Assembly (NCBI GenBank): GCA_029243025.1
Contig: JAQWSU010000043.1
Span: forward strand, 1-36,534
DNA: 36,534 nt
Origin: Pirellulaceae bacterium
Lineage (GTDB): Bacteria > Planctomycetota > Planctomycetia > Pirellulales > Pirellulaceae
Direction: 5' to 3'
Under the pieces are notes generated by a model. The model saw only the letters and a list, made by a program, of their open reading frames with translations, had not been told where the DNA came from and did not search any database. A program made the position numbers and the translations under genes. Shown in pieces: positions 9,549-19,122 of this stretch (position 1 is its first letter; every line of letters starts with the position of its first letter).

Positions 9549-9573
9549 CATCGCCCCGGCCATCGGGGCGATG
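9549..9573 (-). terminator. GC-rich hairpin downstream of the CBM9/PEP-CTERM gene
   Basis: There is a perfect 10-bp inverted repeat, CATCGCCCCG and CGGGGCGATG, with a 5-nt loop, 18 bp past the stop codon at 9592. It lacks a U-tract. Its position and the shared CGCCCC/GGGGCG arms match the hairpin at 8435-8460, which suggests a common 3' end element. Confidence 0.5.
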
Positions 9574-9591
9574 CTTTGTGAGAGAATAGGT

Positions 9592-10839
9592 TCACCGGCG
9601 ACGACGCACAAACGCGAGTATGCCCATCAGGAAAAGTACAACGCTACTCGGTTCGGGCACGGCTGCTACTGCGGGACGTGCGCCAACTTCATAACCACCG
9701 TCGGTGAAGGCAGCAACAAAATCGCTCGAATTAAAATCGCCGTCGCCGTTCCAGTCGCCGTCGGACCAAGTCGAATTTCCGTCCAAATCGTCTTCATACT
9801 CCCCAGCACCAAAGACGAGAACGAAGTCGGTGGAATTGAATTCACCATCGAAGTTTGAATCGCCAATCCAGGTACCTAAAACGTCGTGGACGTAATTAGC
9901 GCGTTCTGTCGGATCCGTCAGCGAGCCATCATCAAGGCGAAGGGTCGGATCGGATGGTTCACCGGCGATCATCTGGCCCCAATAATCCGGAATCTTATTC
10001 GGGAATCCACCAGGATTCGGATCGGCCCAGACGTAAGCAGAAGTGAAAGCCGTGTCCCCATTCCGATTTCCTAATTCATCTGGATCGTCGTTATCACGGT
10101 AACTAAATTCAATCCCGTAGTTGTTCCCGTCCGGATCATTCGCCGCACCTAAAATTGCCGGCAACGGCGTGTCAAATACACTCTTGTCGACTCCCACTTC
10201 AACTAACCAACCGGTATCGGTGATGGTGACGGCCGACTCGACGCCAGCCTCCACTTGTTCCTGATAATCGGGCGGCGAATTCCATACCTGCACACGGTTT
10301 TCTGCGTCAATCACCAATTGAACGTCAGACTCCCAGGCAGGATCTCCACCCTTAAAATCACCACGATCGTTGGACGGATCGAAGTAAAACTCTACCGAGT
10401 CGTTTGCCCAGGCAGCATCATCGTCTGTATTGATTTCGTCCTCAATAATGTCCACCAGAAAGTACTGATGAGTTTCATTGTCTCGGGCATAGAATTTAAC
10501 TGAATTATCGGCACGGTCGTCGGGCAACACTCCACCATCCCATTTTGCACCATAGAAAATATTCTCTTCTGCCTCGTCCCAACCAAGCACGGCGATATCA
10601 CCGGCACCAGTCAGTTGTTCCCATTCAAATTCGTCGCCATCAAGCGCCACCCCACCGGTCACGATCGTGCCAAACTCATCGAGGTTCCAGTCACTCACAT
10701 CACCATCCACGGTAATACTGGCGTTTGGATAACTGATCATGAAGAGTTCCGGATCCTGCGCCTGAACCATGGGTGCCAACGCCATCAGGGTGATCGCTAC
10801 CTGGAACTTCACAAAGAATTGCCATCGAAGATGCGTCAT
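9592..10839 (-). CDS. CBM9-like, dockerin-type, PEP-CTERM secreted protein
   Basis: The product is 415 aa, with ATG at 10839-10837 and AAGGA upstream. The N-terminus has a signal peptide ending near ALAPMVQAQ. Residues about 35-290 resemble a carbohydrate-binding module family 9/DOMON-like domain: ITVDGDVSDW at the start, YGAKWDGG, then WANDSVEFYFDP and TGWLVEVGVDKSVF. Residues about 335-395 hold two calcium-loop motifs, GDSNFDGEFNSTDFV and GDWNGDGDFNSSDFV, a planctomycete dockerin-like pair. The C-terminus is a PEP-CTERM signal (VPEPSSVVLFLMGILAFVRR). I infer a cell-surface glycan-binding protein. The same dockerin-like design recurs in the CotH protein (19612-24321) and in the gene between the repeats (34791-35519). 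Confidence 0.88.
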   Translation of the reverse strand: MTHLRWQFFVKFQVAITLMALAPMVQAQDPELFMISYPNASITVDGDVSDWNLDEFGTIVTGGVALDGDEFEWEQLTGAGDIAVLGWDEAEENIFYGAKWDGGVLPDDRADNSVKFYARDNETHQYFLVDIIEDEINTDDDAAWANDSVEFYFDPSNDRGDFKGGDPAWESDVQLVIDAENRVQVWNSPPDYQEQVEAGVESAVTITDTGWLVEVGVDKSVFDTPLPAILGAANDPDGNNYGIEFSYRDNDDPDELGNRNGDTAFTSAYVWADPNPGGFPNKIPDYWGQMIAGEPSDPTLRLDDGSLTDPTERANYVHDVLGTWIGDSNFDGEFNSTDFVLVFGAGEYEDDLDGNSTWSDGDWNGDGDFNSSDFVAAFTDGGYEVGARPAVAAVPEPSSVVLFLMGILAFVRRRR

Positions 10840-11426
10840 TACGATTCCTTATTGATCTCAATACGACCGCGAGTTTCCATTTTTTTCGTATCATCCGCCC
10901 CATTTGTATCACGACGGAAGCTAAAAACACAGTGTTTTTTATGCATCAGCAATTTTTTTTCACGATCGAGCCGGCATCATTAATCAAATGCCCCTTTTTG
11001 ACGGCTACGGGTTCAGCCATTCCGCAATTTGCATCGACGTTCGGATCAGCAACGACGATCCGGTTTTTGACCGGTGTAAACATCTGGGCGTTGGTTACCG
11101 CACGAATTTCCTACTGGGGAATTAAAAAACGTGGAAATACCACAGAACGATCTCAAGCGGGTTCAGCTTGATCCGCAGGATACTTCGCGTGCAATCTAGT
11201 GGTCATTCTTTCATACTGGGTCACCGCCTAATTGATTCTTCTCAAATCCGGAAATCCACTTGACGACAATCGATTTGAACCGGCTTTTGGCTATCAGCAA
11301 TCCGCCAAAGTGAGCACGTTAATTTTCATCGACAGATCTTTGTTAAAACCAAATCCAATTATCTTTGGCGACTTGTGTTAATGCGTCGGTGCTAACCCAC
11401 GCATCGTTTATTGAGGAGGTGTTCTC
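10840..11426. other. divergent intergenic region
   Basis: This 587-bp region lies between the starts of the CBM9 gene (minus) and the amidase (plus) and should carry promoters for both. It is relatively AT-rich with several T and A runs. No clear operator repeat or small gene was recognised apart from the ribosome site noted separately. Confidence 0.5.
11413..11421 (+). promoter_or_regulatory. strong Shine-Dalgarno that fixes a TTG start
   Basis: The sequence GAGGAGGTG ends 5 nt before the TTG at 11427. The complement to 16S rRNA is near-ideal and decides the start of the amidase; no ATG or GTG is as well placed. Confidence 0.8.
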
Positions 11427-12617
11427 TTGGCTGATATTCACATTTCGAAAAATGATCGATTAAATGCATTTTGCAAAGATACGGACGCTTTTTTAGCTGG
11501 CCGCGCAGATGGACTGCTGTCTGACCTGACCTTTGCAGCAAAGGACATTTTCGATGTAAAGGGCTATGTGACCGGGGGTGGTAATCCTGATTGGAAAAAG
11601 AGTCAAATCATTGCAGAGAAAACGGCCTGGGCGGTCCAGATTTTGGTTGAAACCGGTGCCAGCATGGTTGGAAAAACCATCACCGATGAAATCACGAGAG
11701 GTATCTTCGGCGAAAATGCACACTATGGGACGCCCGTCAATTCCAACGCGCCTGGTCGAGTACCCGGTGGATCTTCGAGCGGCTCTGCCGCAGCCGTTGC
11801 AGGGAACCTCGTTGACTTCGCTTTGGGATCGGATACGGGCGGTTCGGTCCGGGTGCCGGCCAGTTTTTGTGGATTGTATGGACTTCGGCCAACCCATGGC
11901 AGGGTTTCCTTAGACGGAGTGCTTCCGCAAGCCGACAGTTACGACACGGTGGGATGGTTCGCGAGAGACGCCAAAACCCTTGCCAAAGTAGGATCGACCT
12001 TACTACAAAGTCCGATTATCGATGAATTACCCCAGAGGGTCGTCGTAGCGCAGGATGCTTTTGAACTGCTTGATGAAGCAACTTATGATGCTCTGCAACC
12101 CGCGGTCGAACGAATATGCAATCTGATTGGCGAACGAGCCATCGAAAGCCTTGCTGAATCAAGCTTGACGATTTGGCGAGACCAACAAGGCACATTGCAA
12201 AGTCGCGAGGCATGGGAGACTGTCAAGCAATGGATCGATGAGACAAATCCGAGATTCAGCTTTGAAGTTTCCGAACGATATCTGCTTGCCAAAAACATCT
12301 CCGATGAAGAGATCGCTTTTGCGCTGGAGCGAAAGGCTGAGCTGTTAGCTCGTATGGAATTCATATTGGCAGACAAGACGATTGTATTGATGCCAACCAC
12401 CATTGGACCAGCGCCACCCATTGGTCAGAAATTATCGGACAGAACGAGGTTTCGCCTTCAAACGAGTCAGTTAAACTGCATCGCAGGAACCACAGGCGGG
12501 CCCCAGATTAACCTTCCTCTTGCTGATCAAGATGGTTTGCCTGTCGGGATCTCTTTACTTGGCTCTCCCGGAGAGGATGAGATGTTGATCAAAACCGCTC
12601 TGGAGTTAGCGAAATAG
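11427..12617 (+). CDS. amidase signature enzyme, AMI1/indole-3-acetamide-hydrolase-like
   Basis: The product is 396 aa with a TTG start backed by a strong Shine-Dalgarno. The Ser-cisSer-Lys triad of the amidase signature family can be read as Lys39 (FAAKDIFD), Ser116 (PGGSSSGSA) and Ser140 (SDTGGSVRVPAS). The spacing (77 and 24 residues) equals that I recall for plant AMI1 (K36, S113, S137). Other blocks also resemble AMI1: DVKGYVTGGGNPDW, GENAHYGTPVNSNAPGRVPG and SYDTVGWFARDAKTL. The family hydrolyses carboxamides; indole-3-acetamide is a plausible substrate but is not shown. There is no signal peptide, so it is cytoplasmic. It is shorter than GatA-type amidases (about 480 aa) and has no gatB/C neighbours, so a tRNA amidotransferase role is unlikely. 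It stands alone among envelope-protein genes, which could reflect horizontal acquisition. Confidence 0.92.
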   Translation: MADIHISKNDRLNAFCKDTDAFLAGRADGLLSDLTFAAKDIFDVKGYVTGGGNPDWKKSQIIAEKTAWAVQILVETGASMVGKTITDEITRGIFGENAHYGTPVNSNAPGRVPGGSSSGSAAAVAGNLVDFALGSDTGGSVRVPASFCGLYGLRPTHGRVSLDGVLPQADSYDTVGWFARDAKTLAKVGSTLLQSPIIDELPQRVVVAQDAFELLDEATYDALQPAVERICNLIGERAIESLAESSLTIWRDQQGTLQSREAWETVKQWIDETNPRFSFEVSERYLLAKNISDEEIAFALERKAELLARMEFILADKTIVLMPTTIGPAPPIGQKLSDRTRFRLQTSQLNCIAGTTGGPQINLPLADQDGLPVGISLLGSPGEDEMLIKTALELAK

Positions 12618-13090
12618 AGTTTCCAATCACGATGCTACTCGAAGCGACTCATCGCGCTAAAATGCGTACTGCCTGGGCAAATAGTGAGCCATTCGAACAA
12701 TCGGCTAAGCCCAACCTCGCTTAAACAACAAGTTTTGCGGCGTCGCCAATCACTTTTTGCGGCGTCGCTGACGCTCCAACCGGTCAAGATACCAACCCCG
12801 GCGGGCGCCCAACACAGGGAAGCAAGCCGATCATCTCGGTTCAATCTTTCTGTCCATGAATCGTTTTAGAAGGTGAGATACGAACCCGCCAGCGTTCATT
12901 CGTTAGCCGCCAACCTCCAGCTGGCTCATCGGCATTCGTCACCGCGCCATCACAACAACGTCTTTTTCCTCGCGTAGACGTCGGCTCACCCCTGGCGGCA
13001 CGCCGCCCCCCGGTGTTAAGATTCTTTATCTAGGGAAGACGAGGCCCTACATCACGACCCCTTAACTCGCACCTATAGGAGTCCGCCGAG
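12618..13090. other. intergenic with short direct repeat and small palindrome
   Basis: No gene is seen. There is an exact 14-nt direct repeat (TTTTGCGGCGTCGC) at 12733-12746 and 12755-12768, and a compact inverted repeat GGCGGC-AC-GCCGCC at 12994-13007. The following gene has TAGGAG close to its start at 13091. Confidence 0.5.
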
Positions 13091-13811
13091 ATGGATTTCA
13101 AATCAACGTTCTTGCGATCAGTTTTGTTTGTCTTCGCCTTCGTGGTATCCAACCCGCTCCAGGGCTCCATCATCCTGCAACCGCCCGACCTTGCTCCGGG
13201 CGATCAGTACCGATTAGTTTTCGTGACGTCCGCATTAACGCAAGCGACTTCAGATGACATCAACTACTACAACAATGTCGTAGACGACCTCGGCGACCTC
13301 GCCATGACCTCCGATTGGACGGCGATTGCGTCGACGCAGACCGTCAATGCAAGAGATAACACCGGGACCACGGGTAGCGGTGGTGTTCCAATTTATAACC
13401 TCAAAGGTATTCGGGTCGCCGATGATTACGCCGATCTCTGGGATACGACGATCGACAATCCGATCAAATACACGGAGGTGGGTGATACGGTTAGCGAAAC
13501 AGCAGTTTGGACCGGCACCGAAAAAAACGGAACGACGCATGCCAAACGATACCTCGGAACCTTGCTTCCATCTGGCAACGCACAGGCCCACTTCGGCTAC
13601 AGTTTGGGCAAAGGGAATGGCTGGATTCAATATGGATTATGGATATAGACCGCTCACCGAGCAGAAACACCTGTACGGCATCAGTGAAGTGCAATCGATA
13701 CCAACACCATATACACCCACTCCTGAGCCAGCATCGCTGATCACCTGGACTTTGTTAGCTGCTGTCGGATGCATCGGAACTTGGTGGAGGCGTCATCGCG
13801 CAATGGGTTAG
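13091..13811 (+). pseudogene. PEP-CTERM protein gene frameshifted by a 7-bp tandem duplication
   Basis: The first frame starts at ATG 13091 (TAGGAG upstream) with a signal peptide (MDFKSTFLRSVLFVFAFVVS) and runs 185 codons to a stop at 13646-13648. The natural continuation (RPLTEQKHLYGISEV, then PTPEPASLITWTLLAAVG and a basic tail) is in the next frame, ending at 13811. At the junction TATGGAT occurs twice in tandem (13631-13637 and 13638-13644). Removing one copy restores a 237-codon frame reading GWIQYGYRPLTEQ. The body (PPDLAPGDQYRLVFVTS and later SDWTAIASTQTVNA, DLWDTTIDNPI) belongs to a recurrent PEP-CTERM family of unknown function that I recognise only by pattern. As it stands, the product would lack its sorting signal and be released. 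Confidence 0.85.
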
Positions 13812-14431
13812 TCGGCGTTTCCTACTCGACCAACTTCTCGCTCCACATCAGCACGCAAGAATCTATGCTGCGCTGCGTTCGGTGGAGCCGTTTTTCTCCG
13901 AGTGGTTGAATCCGCGCGAAGGAAAGGCATCTGGCACCTTTCCTCGCTTACTCCGACAAATAGCTCCCACGTTTGGGATACCGATGCTTTTTTTAAAGCT
14001 CGCACGAGATCGTTCTTTTTCGATCCGTGCTTCTAATGAGTTCCCGTTACCGTTTGATGGACAGCCAATCCAGTCACAGCTTCTGGCAAACGCTAGAACC
14101 TTCCGGTGAGGCACCGCAAAATACGAGCGGCGTACCAGGAAGATAACAAGGGCAATTCTTGCGGGAATCGGCAGTCCGCCCTCACCGGTTCTCGCTCCCC
14201 GAAACGATCAACGGGCACGGTCGATATTTATGTAACTTCGCATTTCCCTTCCCGTTGATCGGCAGATTGGGATTCAGCTATTCAGGCAATGCGATCAATC
14301 GATTGGTTTACAATGACGGGCACCATCCAAGATCGATTTCGACAAATCATGGGCTTGGTACCTGCAGAATAATTGCGAAAGGCGAGCTACTCAGCTAGGT
14401 TGGAGAAGCTTAGAAAAGGGAGAATTATCCG
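13812..14431 (+). other. intergenic, no gene seen
   Basis: This 620-bp stretch lies upstream of the DUF1501 gene. Several short frames on both strands have no start signal or recognisable domain. It presumably contains the promoter of the DUF1501/PSCyt1 pair. Confidence 0.45.
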
Positions 14432-15886
14432 TTGAACCAATCGTCAAGTTACGCTGCAACCACCCGTTTGGCTCGCCGCTATTTCCTCGGCACATGTGGC
14501 GTTGGGCTGGGATCGATGGCACTCGCAGCTCTTTTCGGTGACACTCATCTTTTTGGCGCGAAACCGAACGCACCTGAATCGGGTGACATTCATCCCCACA
14601 CGGCAAAGGCTTCCCACCTCAAGCCGCGTGCTAAGAATGTAATTTTTTTGTTCATGGCGGGCGGGCCCAGCCAGCTTGAACTCTTCGACCACAAACCAGA
14701 ACTCAACAGGTATGACGGGCAGCAAGTACCCTCGGAAGTGATCGAAGGCTTTGACTTGCCCTTCATCGAACGTGATGCGGCCTTAATGGCCTCGCCCGTC
14801 TCGTACACGCGACACGGCGAGTGCGGTGCTGAGATTTCCGAAATGCTCCCCCATCTCGGCTCAGTCGCCGACGAACTCGCGATCGTTAAATCAGTCCACA
14901 CCGATGCGTTCAATCATGCGCCCGCGCAGATCTTTCTGCATACGGGCCATTTGCAACTTGGAAAGCCTTCCATGGGCTCGTGGGTTACGTACGGCCTTGG
15001 CAGTGATTCACAGGACCTACCCGCGTACGTCGTCCTCGGGCAGACGGCGGTAAGCGGCGGATCGTCTTGCTTTAACTGCGGATTCCTACCTACCGTCCAT
15101 CAAGGTGTGCCGTTTCGCTCAAAAGGCGCACCGGTACTCTTTGTTGAGAATCCCGCCGGCGTCGATAATCAACTACAACGTGACACCTTGAATACGATCC
15201 GCCAAATTAACAGTGAGCGGCTACGCACGGTTCACGATCCGGAAATTGCAGCTCGCATTAGCGCTTACGAAATGTCATTTCGACTGCAAACGAGCGCGCC
15301 CGAACTCATGGAATTGAGTCAGGAGAGCCCCCAAACGTTGGCCATGTATGGCGCAGACCCTGCTCAGCCATCCTTCGCGGGGCAATGCCTGCTGGCACGA
15401 AGGTTAGTGGAACGCGGCGTACGCTTTGTGGAAGTCTCGCTCTCCGGTTGGGATCACCATTCAGACGTGGTAGGCAGCGTTCGAAAGATTTCCCAGAACG
15501 TCGACCAAGCCTGCGCGGCACTGGTCAAGGACCTCAAGCAACGTGGACTTCTCGATGAAACACTTGTTATCTGGGGGGGTGAGTTTGGACGCACCCCCAT
15601 GGTGGAAAACAACCCCGCACTCGGTCGCAGGCGGGGTCGCGATCATCATCCGAATGCATTCGCCATGTGGTTAGCTGGTGGAGGGATTCGGGCCGGCACG
15701 ACGATCGGAAAAACGGACGACATGGGTTACCAGGTCGTCGAGGATCCGGTCCATATCCATGACTTACAGGCAACTGTGCTTCACCTCTTGGGTATGGACC
15801 ACGAGCAACTCACCTACAGCTACCAAGGGCGAGACTTTCGCCTAACCGATGTCGGAGGGCAAGTAGTATCAAAGCTATTAGCCTAA
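14432..15886 (+). CDS. DUF1501 protein with Tat-type signal
   Basis: The product is 484 aa. The start is a TTG at 14432 with GGGAG about 9 nt upstream. The N-terminus has twin arginines (LARRYFLGTCGVGLGSMALA, Arg15-Arg16) before a hydrophobic stretch, so Tat export of a folded protein is likely. The DUF1501 family belongs to the alkaline phosphatase/sulfatase-like fold. Family-typical segments are visible: NVIFLFMAGGPSQLELFDHK, TRHGECGAEISEMLPHLG, WGGEFGRTPM and GRDHHPNAFAMWLAGGGI. The specific reaction is unknown. It lies 50 bp before a PSCyt1-DUF1549-DUF1553 gene on the same strand, the standard planctomycete pairing, which suggests a shared envelope function. Confidence 0.93.
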   Translation: MNQSSSYAATTRLARRYFLGTCGVGLGSMALAALFGDTHLFGAKPNAPESGDIHPHTAKASHLKPRAKNVIFLFMAGGPSQLELFDHKPELNRYDGQQVPSEVIEGFDLPFIERDAALMASPVSYTRHGECGAEISEMLPHLGSVADELAIVKSVHTDAFNHAPAQIFLHTGHLQLGKPSMGSWVTYGLGSDSQDLPAYVVLGQTAVSGGSSCFNCGFLPTVHQGVPFRSKGAPVLFVENPAGVDNQLQRDTLNTIRQINSERLRTVHDPEIAARISAYEMSFRLQTSAPELMELSQESPQTLAMYGADPAQPSFAGQCLLARRLVERGVRFVEVSLSGWDHHSDVVGSVRKISQNVDQACAALVKDLKQRGLLDETLVIWGGEFGRTPMVENNPALGRRRGRDHHPNAFAMWLAGGGIRAGTTIGKTDDMGYQVVEDPVHIHDLQATVLHLLGMDHEQLTYSYQGRDFRLTDVGGQVVSKLLA

Positions 15887-15936
15887 CGAAGCACGCGGGA
15901 AACGCGACAGTTACTGAAGCCCGTGCAGTCCGTTTC

Positions 15937-18900
15937 TTGAAACTTGCTGCTCACTTGAAACGATTCAACAACGATTGCGTCAAACGGAGAATACCGATCG
16001 ACAAACACGTCAACATCGCGAATAACAACGGCTCGTTCATCGTACGTACGACCTGTTTCGCGATCTGTTTTTTCGTCGCGACGCTCTCATTTGCCCAAGA
16101 GTTCCAAAAGTCTAGCAGCTATCAAAAGGTGCTTCCATTACTCGCGGAACGCTGTTTTCTATGCCACGGGCCGGACGAAGAATCCAGAGAGAGTGGCCTC
16201 AGACTCGATACCCGTCGTGGCGCACTCGATGGCGGCGTTTTCCCGGGCGACCCGGACGCGAGTCCAATCATTCGGCGCGTGACGTCCAAGGATCCCGACC
16301 TACAAATGCCGCCACCCGGTTCGGGCAAAAATCCGTTGACAGCAGCGGAAATTTCATTGCTGCAAGATTGGATCGAAAAAGGTGCCAACTACGAACTCCA
16401 CTGGTCATTTCGTCCGCCGGAACGGCCGAAGATCCCTGGTTCAAACTTTTCTCGTCGAGCTCGGTCAGCAATTGACCATTTCGTCTGGGCACGTCTGGAT
16501 CAAAAAGGTCTTACACCAGCGCCTCCTGCGGACCGCCACATCCTCATACGGCGCGTGACCTTGGACCTCACCGGTTTGCCGCCGTCGATTGAAGAAGTCG
16601 ATGCGTTTGTCAACGATCAGGCGCCGGACGCCTACGAAAAGCTGGTTGATCGCCTGCTTGCGTCACCGCAGTACGGCGAACGCTGGGCCCTCTGGTGGCT
16701 CGATCTGGCCCGGTACGCCGATTCCAACGGCTACGAATCAGACCGCTCACGTTCCATCTGGTCCTGGCGAGATTGGATCATCAACGCCCTGAATATCGAC
16801 ATGCCTTTCGATCAATTCACCATCGAACAGATCGCCGGCGACATGCTCCCGGACGCGACCCCCGCCCAACGCATCGCGACAGGTTTTCACCGCAACACCT
16901 GGATCAACGAGGAAGGAGGACACGACTGGGAACAGTTCCGTTACGAATCGGTTGTCGATCGCGTCCATACGACCAGTACAGTATTCTTGGGTCTGACGAT
17001 GGCCTGCGCGCAATGTCATGACCATAAGTACGATCCAATCTCACAACGTGAGTATTGGCAACTGTTCGCATTTCTCAACAACGCGGACGAACCCGATTTC
17101 TGGGTATCGGACCCGAAGATACGCGAACGTCAACAACAGATCGATGCAGAGGTTGCCCGCCGGATCGCCGGCCGCGCGGCAAAATTTCCACCGTTGGATC
17201 CCGCTACGACAACGTCCACCGACCAAGAATCTCGCCAACAACATCTCAAAACAAAATTCCGCGCTTGGCTCCAAGATCCGTCCAACCGTCCAATCCACTG
17301 GACCCTTCTCGATCCGCGGTCTGCGAAATCAGCAGGCAACGCGACAATGACCGAGCTCGATGACCACTCGATCCTCGTCACGGGTGATCGACCAGAAGTT
17401 GATTCTTACCAAATTGTGTACGAGCTTAACTCGCCCCGTGTGACAGGCTTTCGTTTAGAGGCACTTCCTGATGCGCGGCTTCCCAACTACGGCCCAGGAC
17501 GCGGGAGTTTTAACGGTGATGGGGCTTTCGTCATCACCGAGTTCCAGGTGGACGTGGTCGGATTAGCGCCCAGCCCCGCCGTCGACTCTGCCCTAGGAAC
17601 AAAGCCCCGCCCCAACCCAACGCAACAACGCCTCGAATTCGTTCATGCCTATGCCAGCTACAAAGAGCAGGAGATCTCCCATTCGATTGACGGCAACAAG
17701 CTCACCCACTGGTTCATTGCTGGTGGGGCAGGGCAGCGTCATGTGGCTGTCTTCGAAACCAAAGGTCCTCAGGAATTTCCAGCAGGCACACGCATCCGAG
17801 TTACGATTCCACAGAACTTCGTTCACCAGCAAACACTCGGCCGTTTCCGATTATTTGTTACCGGCACCCCGGGACCGCTTCATCCGAATCCACGCCCGAC
17901 GTCAATCGACCTCCTGTTGTTAAAAGATCCCGAGGCACGGACCGAGGAAGATCAGATATCCCTCCAGGACTATTACCTGTCCATTGCACCGGAACTCGAG
18001 TCCTACAACGATGAAATCCAGAAGCTGCAAGCCTCCCGACCGCGGTTTCCAACCACCTTCATTTTCAAGGAACGGAAACAAAAGGACAAACGAGCAACCC
18101 ACATTCATGTGCGAGGCGAATATCGACGCCCCGCCGACGTCGTTTCCGCCGCGGTACCCGCGGTGCTACATCCGTTGGCCGCTGATGCACCTCGCAATCG
18201 ATTGACCCTTGCCAAGTGGTTGGTCGATGAACAAAATCCACTTGTAGCTCGTGTGATCGCTAACCAGCTCTGGCAATCGTTCTTCGGTCAAGGAATCGTA
18301 AGCACGTCGGAAAACTTCGGTGTGCAAGGCGCACCGCCCACGCATCGACAACTTCTCGATTGGCTCGCCGTTGAACTTCGACAGGGGGGCTGGAGCCTCA
18401 AGTCATTACAGCGACAAATCGTGATGTCTTCCGTCTATCGCCAATCCTCGCGGATCACACCGGAACTTGCGCAACGCGACCCGCAAAACGTCCTTCTCGC
18501 ACGCGGTCCTCGCCTGCGAGTGGATGCTGAAACGATCCGAGACATCGCGCTTGAAGCAAGTGGATTATTGGTCGATACTGTCGGTGGACCAAGCGTCTTC
18601 CCTCCGCAACCTGCCGAGGCTGGCGAGACCTTTGGGGGGTTCAAATGGAAGCCGAGCACGGGGACCGACCGTTATCGACGAGGACTTTACACGTTCCGTA
18701 AGCGAGGCGGACCCTATGCTGCATTTGCCACCTTCGATGCACCTGCACCCAACACCTGCACCGTGTCGCGGGGTCGCTCCAACACGCCGCTCCAAGCCCT
18801 CACTCAACTCAACGATCTCGTTGTCCTCGAGGCATCCAAAGCGATGGCAAGACGTGTTTTGCGGAACTTCCCTAACAGCGCTGCGGATGGCGTACGTCGG

Positions 18901-19122
18901 GCGTGGCGTCTTGCCCTGTCACGTCCACCGACTGAGTCAGAACTAACAGCATTGATTGAATTTCACGAACGACAACTCCAACGATTCGAAGAGGGTTCCC
19001 TGAACGCAGAGGCAATCTATGGTGCCACTGCCAACGACGACGAACAGCTCCGGGCACTGGCCGCGATGACCACCGTCGCTCGACTTCTGCTCAACCTTGA
19101 TGAGACCATCACGAAAGAGTGA
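15937..19122 (+). CDS. PSCyt1-DUF1549-DUF1553 protein
   Basis: The product is up to 1061 aa. The start is uncertain: no in-frame ATG or GTG exists from the upstream stop near 15760 to about 16310, so TTG at 15937 or 15955 is the only conventional choice, and neither has a good Shine-Dalgarno. A hydrophobic segment (TTCFAICFFVATLSFAQ) near residues 37-53 is the signal peptide. CFLCH near residue 70 is the PSCyt1 CxxCH. DUF1549 follows with CAQCH (about residue 357). A middle insert (residues about 480-640) looks like a beta-sandwich with DGNKLTHWFIAGG, and DUF1553 forms the C-terminal part. It is encoded directly after the DUF1501 gene and is probably co-expressed. A paralogue lies at 1-1951. 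Confidence 0.92.
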   Translation: MKLAAHLKRFNNDCVKRRIPIDKHVNIANNNGSFIVRTTCFAICFFVATLSFAQEFQKSSSYQKVLPLLAERCFLCHGPDEESRESGLRLDTRRGALDGGVFPGDPDASPIIRRVTSKDPDLQMPPPGSGKNPLTAAEISLLQDWIEKGANYELHWSFRPPERPKIPGSNFSRRARSAIDHFVWARLDQKGLTPAPPADRHILIRRVTLDLTGLPPSIEEVDAFVNDQAPDAYEKLVDRLLASPQYGERWALWWLDLARYADSNGYESDRSRSIWSWRDWIINALNIDMPFDQFTIEQIAGDMLPDATPAQRIATGFHRNTWINEEGGHDWEQFRYESVVDRVHTTSTVFLGLTMACAQCHDHKYDPISQREYWQLFAFLNNADEPDFWVSDPKIRERQQQIDAEVARRIAGRAAKFPPLDPATTTSTDQESRQQHLKTKFRAWLQDPSNRPIHWTLLDPRSAKSAGNATMTELDDHSILVTGDRPEVDSYQIVYELNSPRVTGFRLEALPDARLPNYGPGRGSFNGDGAFVITEFQVDVVGLAPSPAVDSALGTKPRPNPTQQRLEFVHAYASYKEQEISHSIDGNKLTHWFIAGGAGQRHVAVFETKGPQEFPAGTRIRVTIPQNFVHQQTLGRFRLFVTGTPGPLHPNPRPTSIDLLLLKDPEARTEEDQISLQDYYLSIAPELESYNDEIQKLQASRPRFPTTFIFKERKQKDKRATHIHVRGEYRRPADVVSAAVPAVLHPLAADAPRNRLTLAKWLVDEQNPLVARVIANQLWQSFFGQGIVSTSENFGVQGAPPTHRQLLDWLAVELRQGGWSLKSLQRQIVMSSVYRQSSRITPELAQRDPQNVLLARGPRLRVDAETIRDIALEASGLLVDTVGGPSVFPPQPAEAGETFGGFKWKPSTGTDRYRRGLYTFRKRGGPYAAFATFDAPAPNTCTVSRGRSNTPLQALTQLNDLVVLEASKAMARRVLRNFPNSAADGVRRAWRLALSRPPTESELTALIEFHERQLQRFEEGSLNAEAIYGATANDDEQLRALAAMTTVARLLLNLDETITKE

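Noticed and set aside
10932-11171. 79-codon plus-strand frame in the divergent region
   Set aside because: No ribosome site, no domain, and lies where promoters are expected.
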